Assembly: GCA_947577025.1 (NCBI GenBank)
Contig: CANPTO010000014.1
Location: 1-64,000, forward strand
DNA length: 64,000 bases
Direction of reading: 5' to 3'
Source of the DNA: an uncultured Clostridiaceae bacterium
GTDB lineage: Bacteria; Bacillota; Clostridia; TANB77; CAG-508
A program made the translations under genes and the position numbers. Positions 17,534-26,148 of the stretch are shown here, piece by piece (positions within the stretch are counted from its first letter, which is position 1; each line of letters opens with the position of its first letter). Under the pieces are notes generated by a model. That model searched no databases, was not told the origin of the DNA, and worked only from the letters and a program-made list of their open reading frames with translations.

Positions 17534-19345
17534 TTGGAAGATAAGAAAAAATATATAAGAAACTTTAGTATAATAGCACATATAGACCACGGAAAATCAA
17601 CACTAGCTGATAGATTAATAGAAATGACAGGAGTGCTTTCAAAACGTGAAATGGAAGCCCAGGTTTTAGATAATATGGATATAGAAAAAGAACGTGGAAT
17701 TACTATAAAATCTCAAGCAGTAAGAATGAAATACAAAGCAAAAGATGGAAATGAATATGAACTTAATTTAATAGATACACCAGGACATGTAGACTTTAAC
17801 TATGAAGTATCAAGGAGCTTAGCTGCATGTGATGGTGCAATTTTAGTAGTAGATAGTAGTCAAGGAGTAGAAGCACAAACTCTAGCAAATGTATACTTAG
17901 CAATAGATAATAACCTAGAAATTTTGCCAGTTATAAATAAAGTAGACTTGCCAAATGCAAGACCAGATGAAGTAAAACATGAAATAGAAGATATTATAGG
18001 TATACCAGCAATGGACGCACCTTGCATATCCGCAAAATCTGGACTAAATGTAGATGAAGTATTAGAAAGAATAGTAACAGACTTACCAGCACCTACTGGA
18101 GAAAAAGAAGAAAAACTAAAATGTTTAATATTTGACTCAATATACAATGATTATAAAGGTGCAATAGCATATGTTAGAGTAAAAGACGGAACAGTAAAAG
18201 TAGGAGATGAAATACTACTTATGGCTACAAATAAAACTTTTGTAGTAACAGAAGTAGGTCACTTTGAGCCAGGAAGCTATGAACCATGTGAAATGTTAGA
18301 AGCGGGAGAAGTAGGGTACATAGCAGCAAGTATAAAAAGCCTATCAGATGTAAGAGTTGGTGACACAATAACATTAAAAAATGATAAGGCGCAAGAACCA
18401 CTACCAGGATATAAAAAAGTAAATCCAATGGTATATTGTGGTTTATACCCAATAGATGGAAGTGACTATGAAAACTTAAAAATAGCACTAGAAAAACTAA
18501 AACTAAATGATGCAGCACTAGAATATGAGCCAGAGACCTCAAATGCATTAGGTTTTGGGTTTAGATGCGGATTTCTAGGTCTGCTTCACCTAGAAATAAT
18601 AGAAGAAAGACTAGATAGAGAATTTAACTTAAGCCTAATTACAACATCACCATCAGTTATATATAAAGTATATAAAACAGATGGAACAAGACTTGAACTA
18701 TATAACCCATCAGATTTACCACCATCAAACGAAATATCATATATGGAAGAGCCATTTGTAACAGCCGAAATTTTAACACCAAAAGAATTTGTAGGAAATA
18801 TAATGGAAATATGTCAAAATAGACGAGGAATATATATAGACATGAAATATTTAGATGAAAATAGGGTAACACTAGTATATGAGTTACCACTAAATGAAAT
18901 AATATATGACTTTTTTGACAATTTAAAATCACGAACAAAAGGTTATGCATCATTTGACTATGAAATAAAAGATTATAGACGTTCAGAACTAGTAAAACTA
19001 GATATATGGGTAAATGGAGAAGGAGTAGACGCGCTATCATTTATAGTACACAAAGACTCTAGCTATGAAAGAGGAAGAAAAATGATAGAAAAATTAAAAA
19101 CATGTATACCAAGGCAATTGTTCGCAATACCACTTCAAGCAGTAATAGGTGGAAAAATAATAGCAAGAGAGACAATATCAGCAATGAGAAAAGATGTACT
19201 TGCAAAATGTTATGGTGGAGATATAACAAGAAAGAAGAAATTGCTAGAAAAACAGAAAAAAGGTAAAAAGAAAATGCGTCAAATAGGAAATGTAGAAATA
19301 CCACAAGAAGCATTTTTAAGTGTATTAAAATTAGATGAAGAATAG
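17534..19345 (+). CDS. lepA: Elongation factor 4 (LepA) GTPase
   Basis: LepA is a ribosome-associated translational GTPase of the EF-G family. Motifs are [13 protein letters not shown] (P-loop), [18 protein letters not shown] (switch I), DTPGHVDF (G3), NKVDLP (G4), and the LepA-specific C-terminal domain ending in a Lys-rich segment, [16 protein letters not shown]. The preferred start is TTG 17534, because TAAGGAG sits 9 bases before it; it gives 603 residues beginning (M)[13 protein letters not shown]. An in-frame ATG at 17510 would add eight residues, but it lies in a repeat element, so it may be fortuitous. AAAAGGAAA upstream could nonetheless serve it. Identification secure, start uncertain. 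Confidence 0.95.
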   Translation: MEDKKKYIRNFSIIAHIDHGKSTLADRLIEMTGVLSKREMEAQVLDNMDIEKERGITIKSQAVRMKYKAKDGNEYELNLIDTPGHVDFNYEVSRSLAACDGAILVVDSSQGVEAQTLANVYLAIDNNLEILPVINKVDLPNARPDEVKHEIEDIIGIPAMDAPCISAKSGLNVDEVLERIVTDLPAPTGEKEEKLKCLIFDSIYNDYKGAIAYVRVKDGTVKVGDEILLMATNKTFVVTEVGHFEPGSYEPCEMLEAGEVGYIAASIKSLSDVRVGDTITLKNDKAQEPLPGYKKVNPMVYCGLYPIDGSDYENLKIALEKLKLNDAALEYEPETSNALGFGFRCGFLGLLHLEIIEERLDREFNLSLITTSPSVIYKVYKTDGTRLELYNPSDLPPSNEISYMEEPFVTAEILTPKEFVGNIMEICQNRRGIYIDMKYLDENRVTLVYELPLNEIIYDFFDNLKSRTKGYASFDYEIKDYRRSELVKLDIWVNGEGVDALSFIVHKDSSYERGRKMIEKLKTCIPRQLFAIPLQAVIGGKIIARETISAMRKDVLAKCYGGDITRKKKLLEKQKKGKKKMRQIGNVEIPQEAFLSVLKLDEE

Positions 19346-19377
19346 AAATGATATATGATATAAAAAGCAAGAATAAA

Positions 19378-19515
19378 ATTTTCTAAGCTCATTCTTCGCT
19401 AAGAAAATCTAATTCTTCCATAACTATCTTCTAAGGAAACTCACCACTATCGTGGATGACTTTCCTAAGAATATAAAAAAGCAAAAGGGAATGTAAAAAA
19501 GTGTGCCCTTTTGCT
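19378..19515. terminator. Three tandem hairpins between convergent genes
   Basis: Hairpin 1 (19378-19408) pairs ATTTTCTAAGC with GCTAAGAAAAT; the second arm contains one extra base in places. Hairpin 2 (19429-19471) pairs TTCT-AAGGAAA and CACCAC with GTGG and TTTCCT-AAGAA. Hairpin 3 (19480-19515) pairs AGCAAAAGGG perfectly with CCCTTTTGCT. Together they separate lepA from the convergent small gene. Confidence 0.6.
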
Positions 19516-19530
19516 CTAGCCTATAGAAAA

Positions 19531-19857
19531 CTACAGTTGTAGTTTTTGCAACTTTAATTGGATTTTTTTTATTTTTCTTTCTGTACTTTTATAAAGAAAA
19601 TAAAAATACCAATAATTATCATAACTACTGTAAATAGGTGGTTGCTCAAAATAATAATTACTGCTTGCAAAAGCTCTGAAAGACAAATAACTATTAATGC
19701 TTTCGTTAGAAAAATCTTGAATAGTATAATCATAATTTTGTGATTTTTCATAAGATTTAGCAGTTTCTAGATACTCATAAGATAGTTTTTTTAAACTACG
19801 AAGCTTTAAAATTAAACGTTTCTTTTTCCGTGTTTTTAAATAAGTAATTATACTCAT
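19531..19857 (-). CDS. Small basic, Tyr-rich coiled-coil-like protein of unknown function
   Basis: The 108-residue product is not recognised. The N-terminus is strongly basic (TRKKKRLILKLRSLKK), the middle is rich in Tyr, Ser and Phe, and the C-terminus is a Lys/Leu/Gln heptad-like helix (ERKIKKIQLKLQKLQL). There is no signal peptide. An AAGGAGG ribosome site 6 bases before the ATG at 19857 supports expression. A candidate structured RNA lies upstream on the same strand. Confidence 0.55.
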   Translation of the reverse strand: MSIITYLKTRKKKRLILKLRSLKKLSYEYLETAKSYEKSQNYDYTIQDFSNESINSYLSFRAFASSNYYFEQPPIYSSYDNYWYFYFLYKSTERKIKKIQLKLQKLQL

Positions 19858-19978
19858 ATTAAAACCTCCTTATAAAATAATTTTTAAAGGGACTACAATA
19901 AGTAAAATAAGTATATAATAAAAATCAACATAAGTCAATAAGGAACATAATAAATTATTTTTGCAATAGTAACATAAC

Positions 19979-20112
19979 ATTACTGCTCAGACTATATATA
20001 ATTTATTATTAAATTACTTGATATTTAATATAGATGTAGCTGGAAAGTCGTGTGCTGTCCGTGCTCCAACGGATTTGCTTAAAGAAAATATTAATAATCT
20101 GAACAATAACAA
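19979..20112 (-). ncRNA. Candidate structured RNA or leader, unassigned
   Basis: Bases 19981-19994 can pair with 20095-20108. On the plus strand three pairs would be C-A mismatches. On the minus strand the same three positions become G-U wobbles, giving 14 consecutive pairs. This suggests a minus-strand RNA. Inside it is a GC-richer block, with a small hairpin TCCGT-TGGAGC-ACGGA next to ACAGCACACGACTTTCCAGC. I do not recognise an Rfam family. It could be an independent RNA or a leader for the gene ending at 19531. Confidence 0.35.
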
Positions 20113-20207
20113 CATAACAGTAGATTTTCTAAACATTGTAAAATAATATTAAAAGTTAAAATACAAAATAATAAGAATATATAATAATTCTAGAAAAGGG
20201 TAAAAAA

Positions 20208-20966
20208 ATGAAAGAAAAAAATAATAAAGAAATAGAAATTGATCAAGTAGAAGGAAGAAATTCAGTAATAGAATTACTAGAATCAGGAAGAGACATAAAC
20301 AAAATATTTATACAATCAGGTGAAAAACATGGTTCAATCAACAAAATAATAGCAATAGCCAATGAAAGAAAAATTTTAATAACTCAAATAAGCAAAGAAA
20401 AAATGAACCAAATGAGCAAAACAACTAATCATCAAGGAGTTATAGCAATAGTACCACCATATGACTATGCACAAGTAGAAGATATTTTATTTAAAGCAAC
20501 TACTTTACAAGAAGAACCATTTGTAGTAATATTAGATGGAATAGAAGATGTACACAATTTAGGTTCAATTATAAGAACAGCAGAAACAGCTGGAGTTCAT
20601 GGAATAATAATACCAAAAAGGAGAGCTGCAAGTGTAAATGCAACAGTAAATAAAGTATCAGCAGGAGCAGTAGAACATATGCAAATAGCAAGAGTAAACA
20701 ACATAGTAGAAACAATAAAATACTTAAAAGAGCAAGGGCTTTGGATATGTGGTACAGATATGGATACAAAAACATATTATTATGACCAAGACATGAAAGG
20801 ACCAATAGCAATAGTAATTGGAAGTGAAGGCTATGGAATGAGTAGATTAGTAAAAGAAAACTGTGATTTCTTAGTAAAAATTCCAATGAAAGGAAAAATA
20901 ACATCACTAAATGCTTCAGTTTCAGCAGGAATAGTTATATATGAAGCAGCAAAACAAAGAAAATAA
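20208..20966 (+). CDS. rlmB: 23S rRNA 2'-O-ribose methyltransferase of the RlmB/TrmH family
   Basis: SPOUT-fold enzyme that methylates the 2'-OH of a 23S rRNA guanosine using S-adenosylmethionine. The 252-residue protein has the N-terminal substrate-binding domain (EGRNSVIELLESG, residues 15-27). The SpoU motifs follow: motif 1 LDGIEDVHNLGSIIRTAE, motif 2 VIGSEGYGMSRLVKENCD, motif 3 SLNASVSAGIVIYEA. These build the trefoil knot and SAM pocket. RlmB and its paralogue TrmH cannot be fully separated by eye, but the EGRNSV start favours RlmB. The ribosome site is weak (AAAAGGGTAAAAAA). Confidence 0.9.
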   Translation: MKEKNNKEIEIDQVEGRNSVIELLESGRDINKIFIQSGEKHGSINKIIAIANERKILITQISKEKMNQMSKTTNHQGVIAIVPPYDYAQVEDILFKATTLQEEPFVVILDGIEDVHNLGSIIRTAETAGVHGIIIPKRRAASVNATVNKVSAGAVEHMQIARVNNIVETIKYLKEQGLWICGTDMDTKTYYYDQDMKGPIAIVIGSEGYGMSRLVKENCDFLVKIPMKGKITSLNASVSAGIVIYEAAKQRK

Positions 20967-20967
20967 T

Positions 20968-21063
20968 ATAGAAGTTAGAAGTTAAAAGTTGGAAAATCGG
21001 GTAAATACTTCGAAGAAATTACCAAAAGTTCCAACCTCCAACATTCAACTTCCAAAAGGGAGG
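20968..21063 (+). repeat. Intergenic repeat family E, copy 3
   Basis: Purine arm GAAGTTAGAAGTTAAAAGTT, central CTTCGAAG, and pyrimidine arm CCAACCTCCAACATTCAACT, ending in TTCCAAAAGGGAGG. The final GGGAGG is the ribosome site of the gene at 21071. Confidence 0.7.
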
Positions 21064-21070
21064 AAAAAAT

Positions 21071-22798
21071 ATGTATTACGGAAGAAAAAAAGGAATAATT
21101 ATAGGAGTAACAATAGCAGTTATAGTACTTGTACTAGCAATTACAAGTATATTTATAGTACTAAAAACAGATTTGTTTAAATCAAACAAAACATTATTTT
21201 GGAAATATATGTCAAATGGTACAGAGGCATATAAAATAGCACAAAATACACAACTAGAAGATATAGAAAAACTAAAACTTCAAAATCCATATACTATACA
21301 AGGACAATTAACAGCAAGCTCAAATGATGAAGAAATAAGTGAAACACTAGAAAAAGCAAAAATATCTATAAATAGTCAAACAGATAAAACAAATAACTAT
21401 GGATATGGAAATTTTAAAATAGAATTTGATGAAGCAGAAATGTTTAATTTAAAACATTCAAATGCAGATGATGTTTATGCAATAAAATCAGATGAAATAA
21501 TTACAGTATATTTAGGAATAAGAAATGAAAACCTAAAAGTACTATTACAAAAACTAGGAGTACAAGACGTAAGTGCTTTTCCAGATAAAATAGAAACAAA
21601 AAATTATGATGAAATATTTAAATTTACAGAAGAAGAATTGAAACATATAAAAGAAACATATATAGAAGTAATAGAACAAAGTATACCAAATGATAGTTAC
21701 AGTAAGCAAACAGGAGCAGTTATAGAAAATGCGGGAACAAAATATAATACAACATCATATAGGCTAGACTTAAGTGCAGACCAAATGGCAAATATATTAG
21801 CAAATATACTAAAAACATTACAAACAGATAGCATAACACTAAACCTAATAGCAACAAAAGCAAAAGCACTCGGAGCAGAAGTAACAATACAAGACATAAC
21901 AAATGGAATAGAAGATATGATATCTGAAATAGAAGAAATAGAATTTACAGACACATCATTTGTTGTATATAATCATAAAGGAAAAACAATAGCAGCAGAA
22001 ATCATAATAAAAAATGAACAAAAAATGGCAATATACAATATGGACAAAAATATAAAAATAACAGTTGAAGACTTAAGCTCAAGTGCTGACTATAACGTAA
22101 TTAATATGAATATAGCATACCAAATGACAACAACACAATCATACTTTGATATAAAAGTAGAAAAAGATAGTGAAGAAATGTTAAGCATAGAACTAACAAA
22201 CACAGGTGCAGCGGCAACAAGGAAATTAGATACAACATGTGAGGTAAAAATAACAACTGATGAAAATGAAACAGTAAATCTTTCATATAATCAAACTCTA
22301 GAATTTGTGGATAAAATAGACGAAACAGAGAAAATAAACGAAACAAACTGTGCAATATTAAATGACTATTCAAAAGAAGACCTACAAAATGTAATACAAG
22401 CAGTAGCACAAAAAACAGTAGAGGTATTTAGCCAAAAATTGCAATCATTTGCTGTATATAATTCAGCATATAATGCAATGAATAGCATAAATAACGATAA
22501 TAACTTAGATGATTCTATAATAGAAGCATTTAATTCAAAATTTACAGGATATATAGGAGAAGATGTTAAAGGAAATAATGTAAAAACTTTATGCAGACAA
22601 ATAGCAAATAATAACACTTCATCAGATAATGAAAATAAAATAAAAGTATTATATGAAGACGATATAAATGGAGTTACAGGACAATCAGAAATTGAAGATA
22701 TAATATCTCAAATACAAAATACAAAAATATATAATGTAGAAGCAAAATACTCTGAAGAAACTAAATTAATAGACACAATAATAATAAAAGAAAACTAA
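21071..22798 (+). CDS. Large membrane-anchored extracytoplasmic protein of unknown function
   Basis: The 575-residue protein starts with a short basic stretch (MYYGRKKG) and one hydrophobic helix (residues about 8-34), then a long acidic, Asn/Thr-rich ectodomain with no Cys-rich or catalytic motif I can recognise. The pattern (LFWKYMSNGTEAYKI, repeated amphipathic strands, TETTCEVKITTDENE-like segments) recalls the large DUF-type lipoprotein-like ectodomains of Clostridia, but I cannot name the family. The ribosome site GGGAGG is supplied by the end of a family E repeat. No neighbour suggests its role. Confidence 0.6.
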   Translation: MYYGRKKGIIIGVTIAVIVLVLAITSIFIVLKTDLFKSNKTLFWKYMSNGTEAYKIAQNTQLEDIEKLKLQNPYTIQGQLTASSNDEEISETLEKAKISINSQTDKTNNYGYGNFKIEFDEAEMFNLKHSNADDVYAIKSDEIITVYLGIRNENLKVLLQKLGVQDVSAFPDKIETKNYDEIFKFTEEELKHIKETYIEVIEQSIPNDSYSKQTGAVIENAGTKYNTTSYRLDLSADQMANILANILKTLQTDSITLNLIATKAKALGAEVTIQDITNGIEDMISEIEEIEFTDTSFVVYNHKGKTIAAEIIIKNEQKMAIYNMDKNIKITVEDLSSSADYNVINMNIAYQMTTTQSYFDIKVEKDSEEMLSIELTNTGAAATRKLDTTCEVKITTDENETVNLSYNQTLEFVDKIDETEKINETNCAILNDYSKEDLQNVIQAVAQKTVEVFSQKLQSFAVYNSAYNAMNSINNDNNLDDSIIEAFNSKFTGYIGEDVKGNNVKTLCRQIANNNTSSDNENKIKVLYEDDINGVTGQSEIEDIISQIQNTKIYNVEAKYSEETKLIDTIIIKEN

Positions 22799-22807
22799 CA
22801 TTAAAAG

Positions 22808-22898
22808 AATTACAATCCACTGCCCTAAATAACTTTAAATTAATGTAGGGGGCGATATTGATCGCCTGAGCTCCAAGGGGGCTTGACTATATTTATAT
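22808..22898 (+). repeat. Intergenic repeat family B, copy 2
   Basis: Shares with 8856-8942 the segments ATTACAATCCACTG, AAATTAATGTAGGGGGCGAT and CGCCTGAGCTCCAAGGGG, and a TGACTATATTTAT tail. It lies directly before the thrS leader promoter. Confidence 0.7.
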
Positions 22899-22928
22899 GT
22901 AAAAACAAAAAATAAAACAAAAAAAGCA

Positions 22929-22956
22929 TTGACGAAATGAAAAAAAGTAGTATAAT
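22929..22956 (+). promoter_or_regulatory. Promoter of the thrS T-box transcript
   Basis: TTGACG (22929-22934) and consensus TATAAT (22951-22956), spacing 16, just upstream of the T-box. Confidence 0.65.
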
Positions 22957-22974
22957 AAAAATATAGTAAAAAAC

Positions 22975-23204
22975 AAAAATGAGACAAAGTAAAATAAAGG
23001 TTACTTAAAAAGAGAAAGTTTGTCACCGGCTGAAAGCAAACTTAAAAAGCAAACATATTTGAAAAACTACCTCATTGTTTCTAGCCAAAACTAGACGTAT
23101 TACTTGCGTTAAAAGTACAAATTAAGTAAAAATTAGGATGGAACCGTGCTAAAAATATATAAGCACTCCTATGTTCAAAAGAGCATAGTGAGTGCTTTAT
23201 TTTT
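22975..23204 (+). promoter_or_regulatory. T-box riboswitch (threonine) with terminator
   Basis: The T-box sequence AGGATGGAACCGTG (23135-23148) matches the conserved antiterminator bulge that pairs with the tRNA CCA end. The long Stem I is closed by AATGAG and CTCATT, and the specifier region just before CTCATT reads AAACTACC. It contains Thr codons ACT/ACC, consistent with the downstream thrS. The terminator AAGCACTC-CTATG...CATAG-GAGTGCTT, followed by a T-run, ends near 23203. Uncharged tRNA-Thr would favour read-through. Confidence 0.9.
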
Positions 23205-23224
23205 GAATAGGAAAAATCGATTTC

Positions 23225-23600
23225 AAATGTAGGGGCACCGTGCCCTTTTGTTCTATTATAGGGAAGTACGCTGTTTTGAGTTATAGAGTAGCCACTTGCT
23301 TGTTTTGTATATCTTTTTCTGTGCTTCAAGCCTGCGAAAAAGCATATACAAAACGCAAGCGATGTGGCGAGTAATTTAAGACGTAGGGTGGCAAAGCCGA
23401 TTTCTTGTAGTATAGGAAAAATCAAATTTTACGTTGTAGGGGCACCGTTTGTGGGAATACCTCATTGGCAATGACACCACTGTGCCCTTTTGTTCTACAT
23501 ATGAAAAGTCTATTTTTAAGAATACATTTCACATTGCAAGAGTCACATCCGTGGGCGACCTGAGAGACATATATCTATTTTTAACAAAAGAATATTTAAA
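23225..23600 (+). repeat. Long thrS leader between T-box terminator and gene, with a large hairpin and family C repeats
   Basis: No gene is supported here. Two blocks share TGTAGGGGCACCGT...GTGCCCTTTTGTTCTA (about 23228-23262 and 23437-23498). Between them lies a large imperfect hairpin (23291-23368) in which GCCACTTGC, TTTTGTATAT and CTTTTTC pair with GAAAAAG, ATATACAAAA and GCAAGCGATGTGGC. A third block (about 23533-23570) carries AGAGTCACATCCGTGGGCGA. The stretch is clearly GC-richer than neighbouring genes. Confidence 0.6.
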
Positions 23601-23626
23601 TGCGGTGTAATAATCCTAAAATAAAA

Positions 23627-23682
23627 AATGAATAATGAATAGTGAAGAGTGAATAATGAATAGTACACGCTTCGCGTGAAGG
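23627..23682 (+). repeat. Family D repeat ending in a hairpin plus ribosome site
   Basis: Degenerate GAATAATGAATAGTGAA units are followed by ACACGC-TTCG-CGTG and then AAGGAGG, the ribosome site of thrS. The same hairpin-plus-site module occurs at 56268-56285 in front of an unrelated ABC gene. Confidence 0.7.
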
Positions 23683-23692
23683 AGGAAAAGTT

Positions 23693-25453
23693 ATGTTTAA
23701 AATCAAATTAGAGGGTGGAAAAACAATGGAAGTAGAAGAAAGCATGTATTGGCATACAACTGCACATATATTAGCACAAGCAGTAAAAAGGCTATTTCCA
23801 AACTACAAATTAACAATAGGACCATCTATTGAAAATGGGTTCTACTATGACTTTGATGTAGAAAAACCATTTACAGAAGAAGATATAGCAAAGCTAGAAG
23901 AAGAAATGAAAAAAATAATAAAAGAAGACCTAGAATTAGAAAGATTTGAATTGCCAAGAGAAGAAGCAATAAAACTAATGAATGATAGAGAAGAACCATA
24001 CAAAGTAGAATTAATAAAAGACTTACCAGAAGGAGAAGTAATATCATTTTATAAACAAGGTGAATTTGTAGACTTATGCCGAGGACCACATCTTCCAAGT
24101 ACAGGAAAGGTAAAAGCAGTAAAATTATTATCATCATCATCATCATATTGGAGAGGAGACGAAACAAAACAAACACTACAAAGGATATATGGAATATCAT
24201 TCCCAAAACAAAGCCAACTAGATGAATACTTATTTATGATAGAAGAAGCAAAAAAGAGAGATCATAGAAAATTAGGAAAAGAGCTAGACTTATTCTTCTT
24301 TGATGAAACAGCTCCAGGAATGGCATACTGGCTACCAAAAGGATTTAAAATGATGAATATTTTAATAGATTTTTGGAGAAAAGAACACGAAAAAAGAGGA
24401 TACCAAGAATTTTCAGGTCCACAACTAAACAGTTCAAGTTTATGGAAAACATCAGGACATTGGGATCACTACAAAGAAGACATGTTTGTATTAACAGATA
24501 CAGATGGAAATGAGCAAGCACTAAAACCAATGAACTGTCCAAACTCAATAAAAGTATATCAAACAAAACTAAGAAGTTATAAAGACTTACCACTTCGTTT
24601 TAATGATGTAGATGTAATACATAGAAACGAAAAATCAGGACAATTAAATGGTTTATTCAGAGTACGTATGTTCAGACAAGATGACTCACACAATTATATA
24701 ATGGAATCACAAATAAAAGATGAAATAAAAGACATATTAGAAATAGCAAAAAAATTCTATGATATATTTGGATTAGAATTTATGCTAACACTATCAACAA
24801 GACCAAAAGACTACATGGGAGAAATATCATTATGGGAAAAAGCAGAAGCAAATCTAAGAGAAGTACTAGACGAAATTTGTGGAAAAGATAATTACCGAGT
24901 AAATGAAGGAGATGGAGCATTTTACGGACCAAAAATAGACATAAAAATGAAAGATTGTCTAGGAAGAGAGTGGCAAATGGGAACAGTACAAGTAGACTTC
25001 CAACTACCACTACGTTTTAACCTATCATATATAGACAAAGAAGGCGAAAAGAAAACACCAATAATGATACATAGAGCGCTATTTGGGTCATTTGAAAGAT
25101 TTATAGGAATAATAACAGAGCATTTTGCAGGGGCATTTCCAACATGGCTTGCACCAGTTCAAGTAAAAATATTGCCAATTACAGACAAACAGCTAGAATA
25201 CAGCAAAAAGGTTCAAGAACAATTAAATGAAAAAGGAATAAGAGTAGAACTAGATGAGAGGCAAGAAAAATTAGGTTACAAAATACGTGAAGCACAAATG
25301 TCAAAAGTCCCATATATACTAGTAATAGGAGACAAAGAAATAGAAAAAAATAGTGTTGGAGTAAGAGCAAGAAAAGAAGGAGACATAGGAAAGATGTCAG
25401 TAGAAGACTTTATAACACGTATAGAGGAAGAAATAGAAAATTATACTTTATAA
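23693..25453 (+). CDS. thrS: Threonyl-tRNA synthetase lacking the N-terminal TGS domain
   Basis: ThrRS charges tRNA-Thr and is controlled here by the upstream T-box. The protein has 586 residues, about 50 fewer than the usual form. After a short strand it begins directly at the editing domain (MYWHTTAHILAQAVKRLFP, with HxxxH zinc-like residues), so the ubiquitin-like TGS domain is missing. The catalytic core is intact: motif 2 FRVRMFRQDDSHNY, NCPNS and motif 3 HRALFGSFERFIGI, then the anticodon-binding domain. A run of five Ser (KLLSSSSSYWRGDE) replaces the usual SVAGAYWRGDE segment. The start follows GAAGGAGGAAAAGTT; the ribosome site belongs to a repeat module. Confidence 0.96.
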   Translation: MFKIKLEGGKTMEVEESMYWHTTAHILAQAVKRLFPNYKLTIGPSIENGFYYDFDVEKPFTEEDIAKLEEEMKKIIKEDLELERFELPREEAIKLMNDREEPYKVELIKDLPEGEVISFYKQGEFVDLCRGPHLPSTGKVKAVKLLSSSSSYWRGDETKQTLQRIYGISFPKQSQLDEYLFMIEEAKKRDHRKLGKELDLFFFDETAPGMAYWLPKGFKMMNILIDFWRKEHEKRGYQEFSGPQLNSSSLWKTSGHWDHYKEDMFVLTDTDGNEQALKPMNCPNSIKVYQTKLRSYKDLPLRFNDVDVIHRNEKSGQLNGLFRVRMFRQDDSHNYIMESQIKDEIKDILEIAKKFYDIFGLEFMLTLSTRPKDYMGEISLWEKAEANLREVLDEICGKDNYRVNEGDGAFYGPKIDIKMKDCLGREWQMGTVQVDFQLPLRFNLSYIDKEGEKKTPIMIHRALFGSFERFIGIITEHFAGAFPTWLAPVQVKILPITDKQLEYSKKVQEQLNEKGIRVELDERQEKLGYKIREAQMSKVPYILVIGDKEIEKNSVGVRARKEGDIGKMSVEDFITRIEEEIENYTL

Positions 25454-25541
25454 AAATGAGAAAACTTTTTCATCAACTACTTTACAAATTAGGCAAGTAT
25501 GAAGTATAATAGTAACAACAAAAAAATAAGGAGGCTTACTT

Positions 25542-25979
25542 ATGGAATTAAAAATTGAAAAAGCAACACGGATACTAAAATTTAGTACTGCAACACAGAA
25601 AGACTTAAAAGAATATAAAAGGCAGCTAACATATTGCACATATGTAACAGCCGAAGACAAAATTGAAACTACTGAAGTAGGGACAAATGAAACCTATATA
25701 GCAATATTTAAAGACCAAAATAAAATGATAGGGCTTATAAAGCTTTCATTAAATGACACTAGAGCCATAGGAGAGCTTACAGTATCAATTCCAAATGAAA
25801 TGTGGTCTTTAAGATATGGTACAGAAGCTGTACATCAAATTCTAAAAGAGTGCAAAAGAATGAATATAAAAGTACTAGAATTAAGCGAAAACACCATTAC
25901 CCAAAGGTATAAATTACAAAGACCAAAATTATTTTTTGCAGATACTTACAAAATAAATTTTAATTTCATACAAATGTAA
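25542..25979 (+). CDS. GNAT-like acetyltransferase-type protein
   Basis: The 145-residue protein has a GNAT-like order: a strand-rich middle with ETYIAIFKDQNKMIGLIKLS and IGELTVSIPNEMWSLRYGTEAVHQILKEC, which resembles the acetyl-CoA-binding R/Q-x-x-G-x-G/A loop and following helix. The family assignment is inferred, not certain. The start has an excellent AAGGAGG site. Codon 10 is an in-frame CGG followed by A that is read as an ordinary triplet here, because the frame stays open downstream. That contrasts with the four frame-breaking CGG sites elsewhere. Confidence 0.6.
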   Translation: MELKIEKATRILKFSTATQKDLKEYKRQLTYCTYVTAEDKIETTEVGTNETYIAIFKDQNKMIGLIKLSLNDTRAIGELTVSIPNEMWSLRYGTEAVHQILKECKRMNIKVLELSENTITQRYKLQRPKLFFADTYKINFNFIQM

Positions 25980-25983
25980 AGCT

Positions 25984-26016
25984 AAAACGCTACTTTAATA
26001 CTTAAAGTAGCGTTTT
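25984..26016 (+). terminator. Terminator after the GNAT-like gene
   Basis: AAAACGCTACTTTAA pairs perfectly with TTAAAGTAGCGTTTT around a 3-base loop. Confidence 0.8.
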
Positions 26017-26148
26017 AAAGTGTGAAAAAATGTAAATGTAAAAAACAAATATACAAAAAGTACTTGAAAAATTAATACATTATATGTAAAATAATATCAT
26101 TAAATAAAAATAAATGTGAATAAATTGTATATAATAGGAGGAATAGAA

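Noticed and set aside
19979..20112. 6S RNA, RNase P RNA or SRP RNA
   Set aside because: None of the conserved signatures of these RNAs was found, so it is left as an unassigned structured RNA.
25569..25571. CGG in ACA CGG ATA as a fifth frame-shift site
   Set aside because: The frame stays open and protein-like on both sides, and skipping the C gives GGA TAC TAA, a stop. It is read as a normal triplet.
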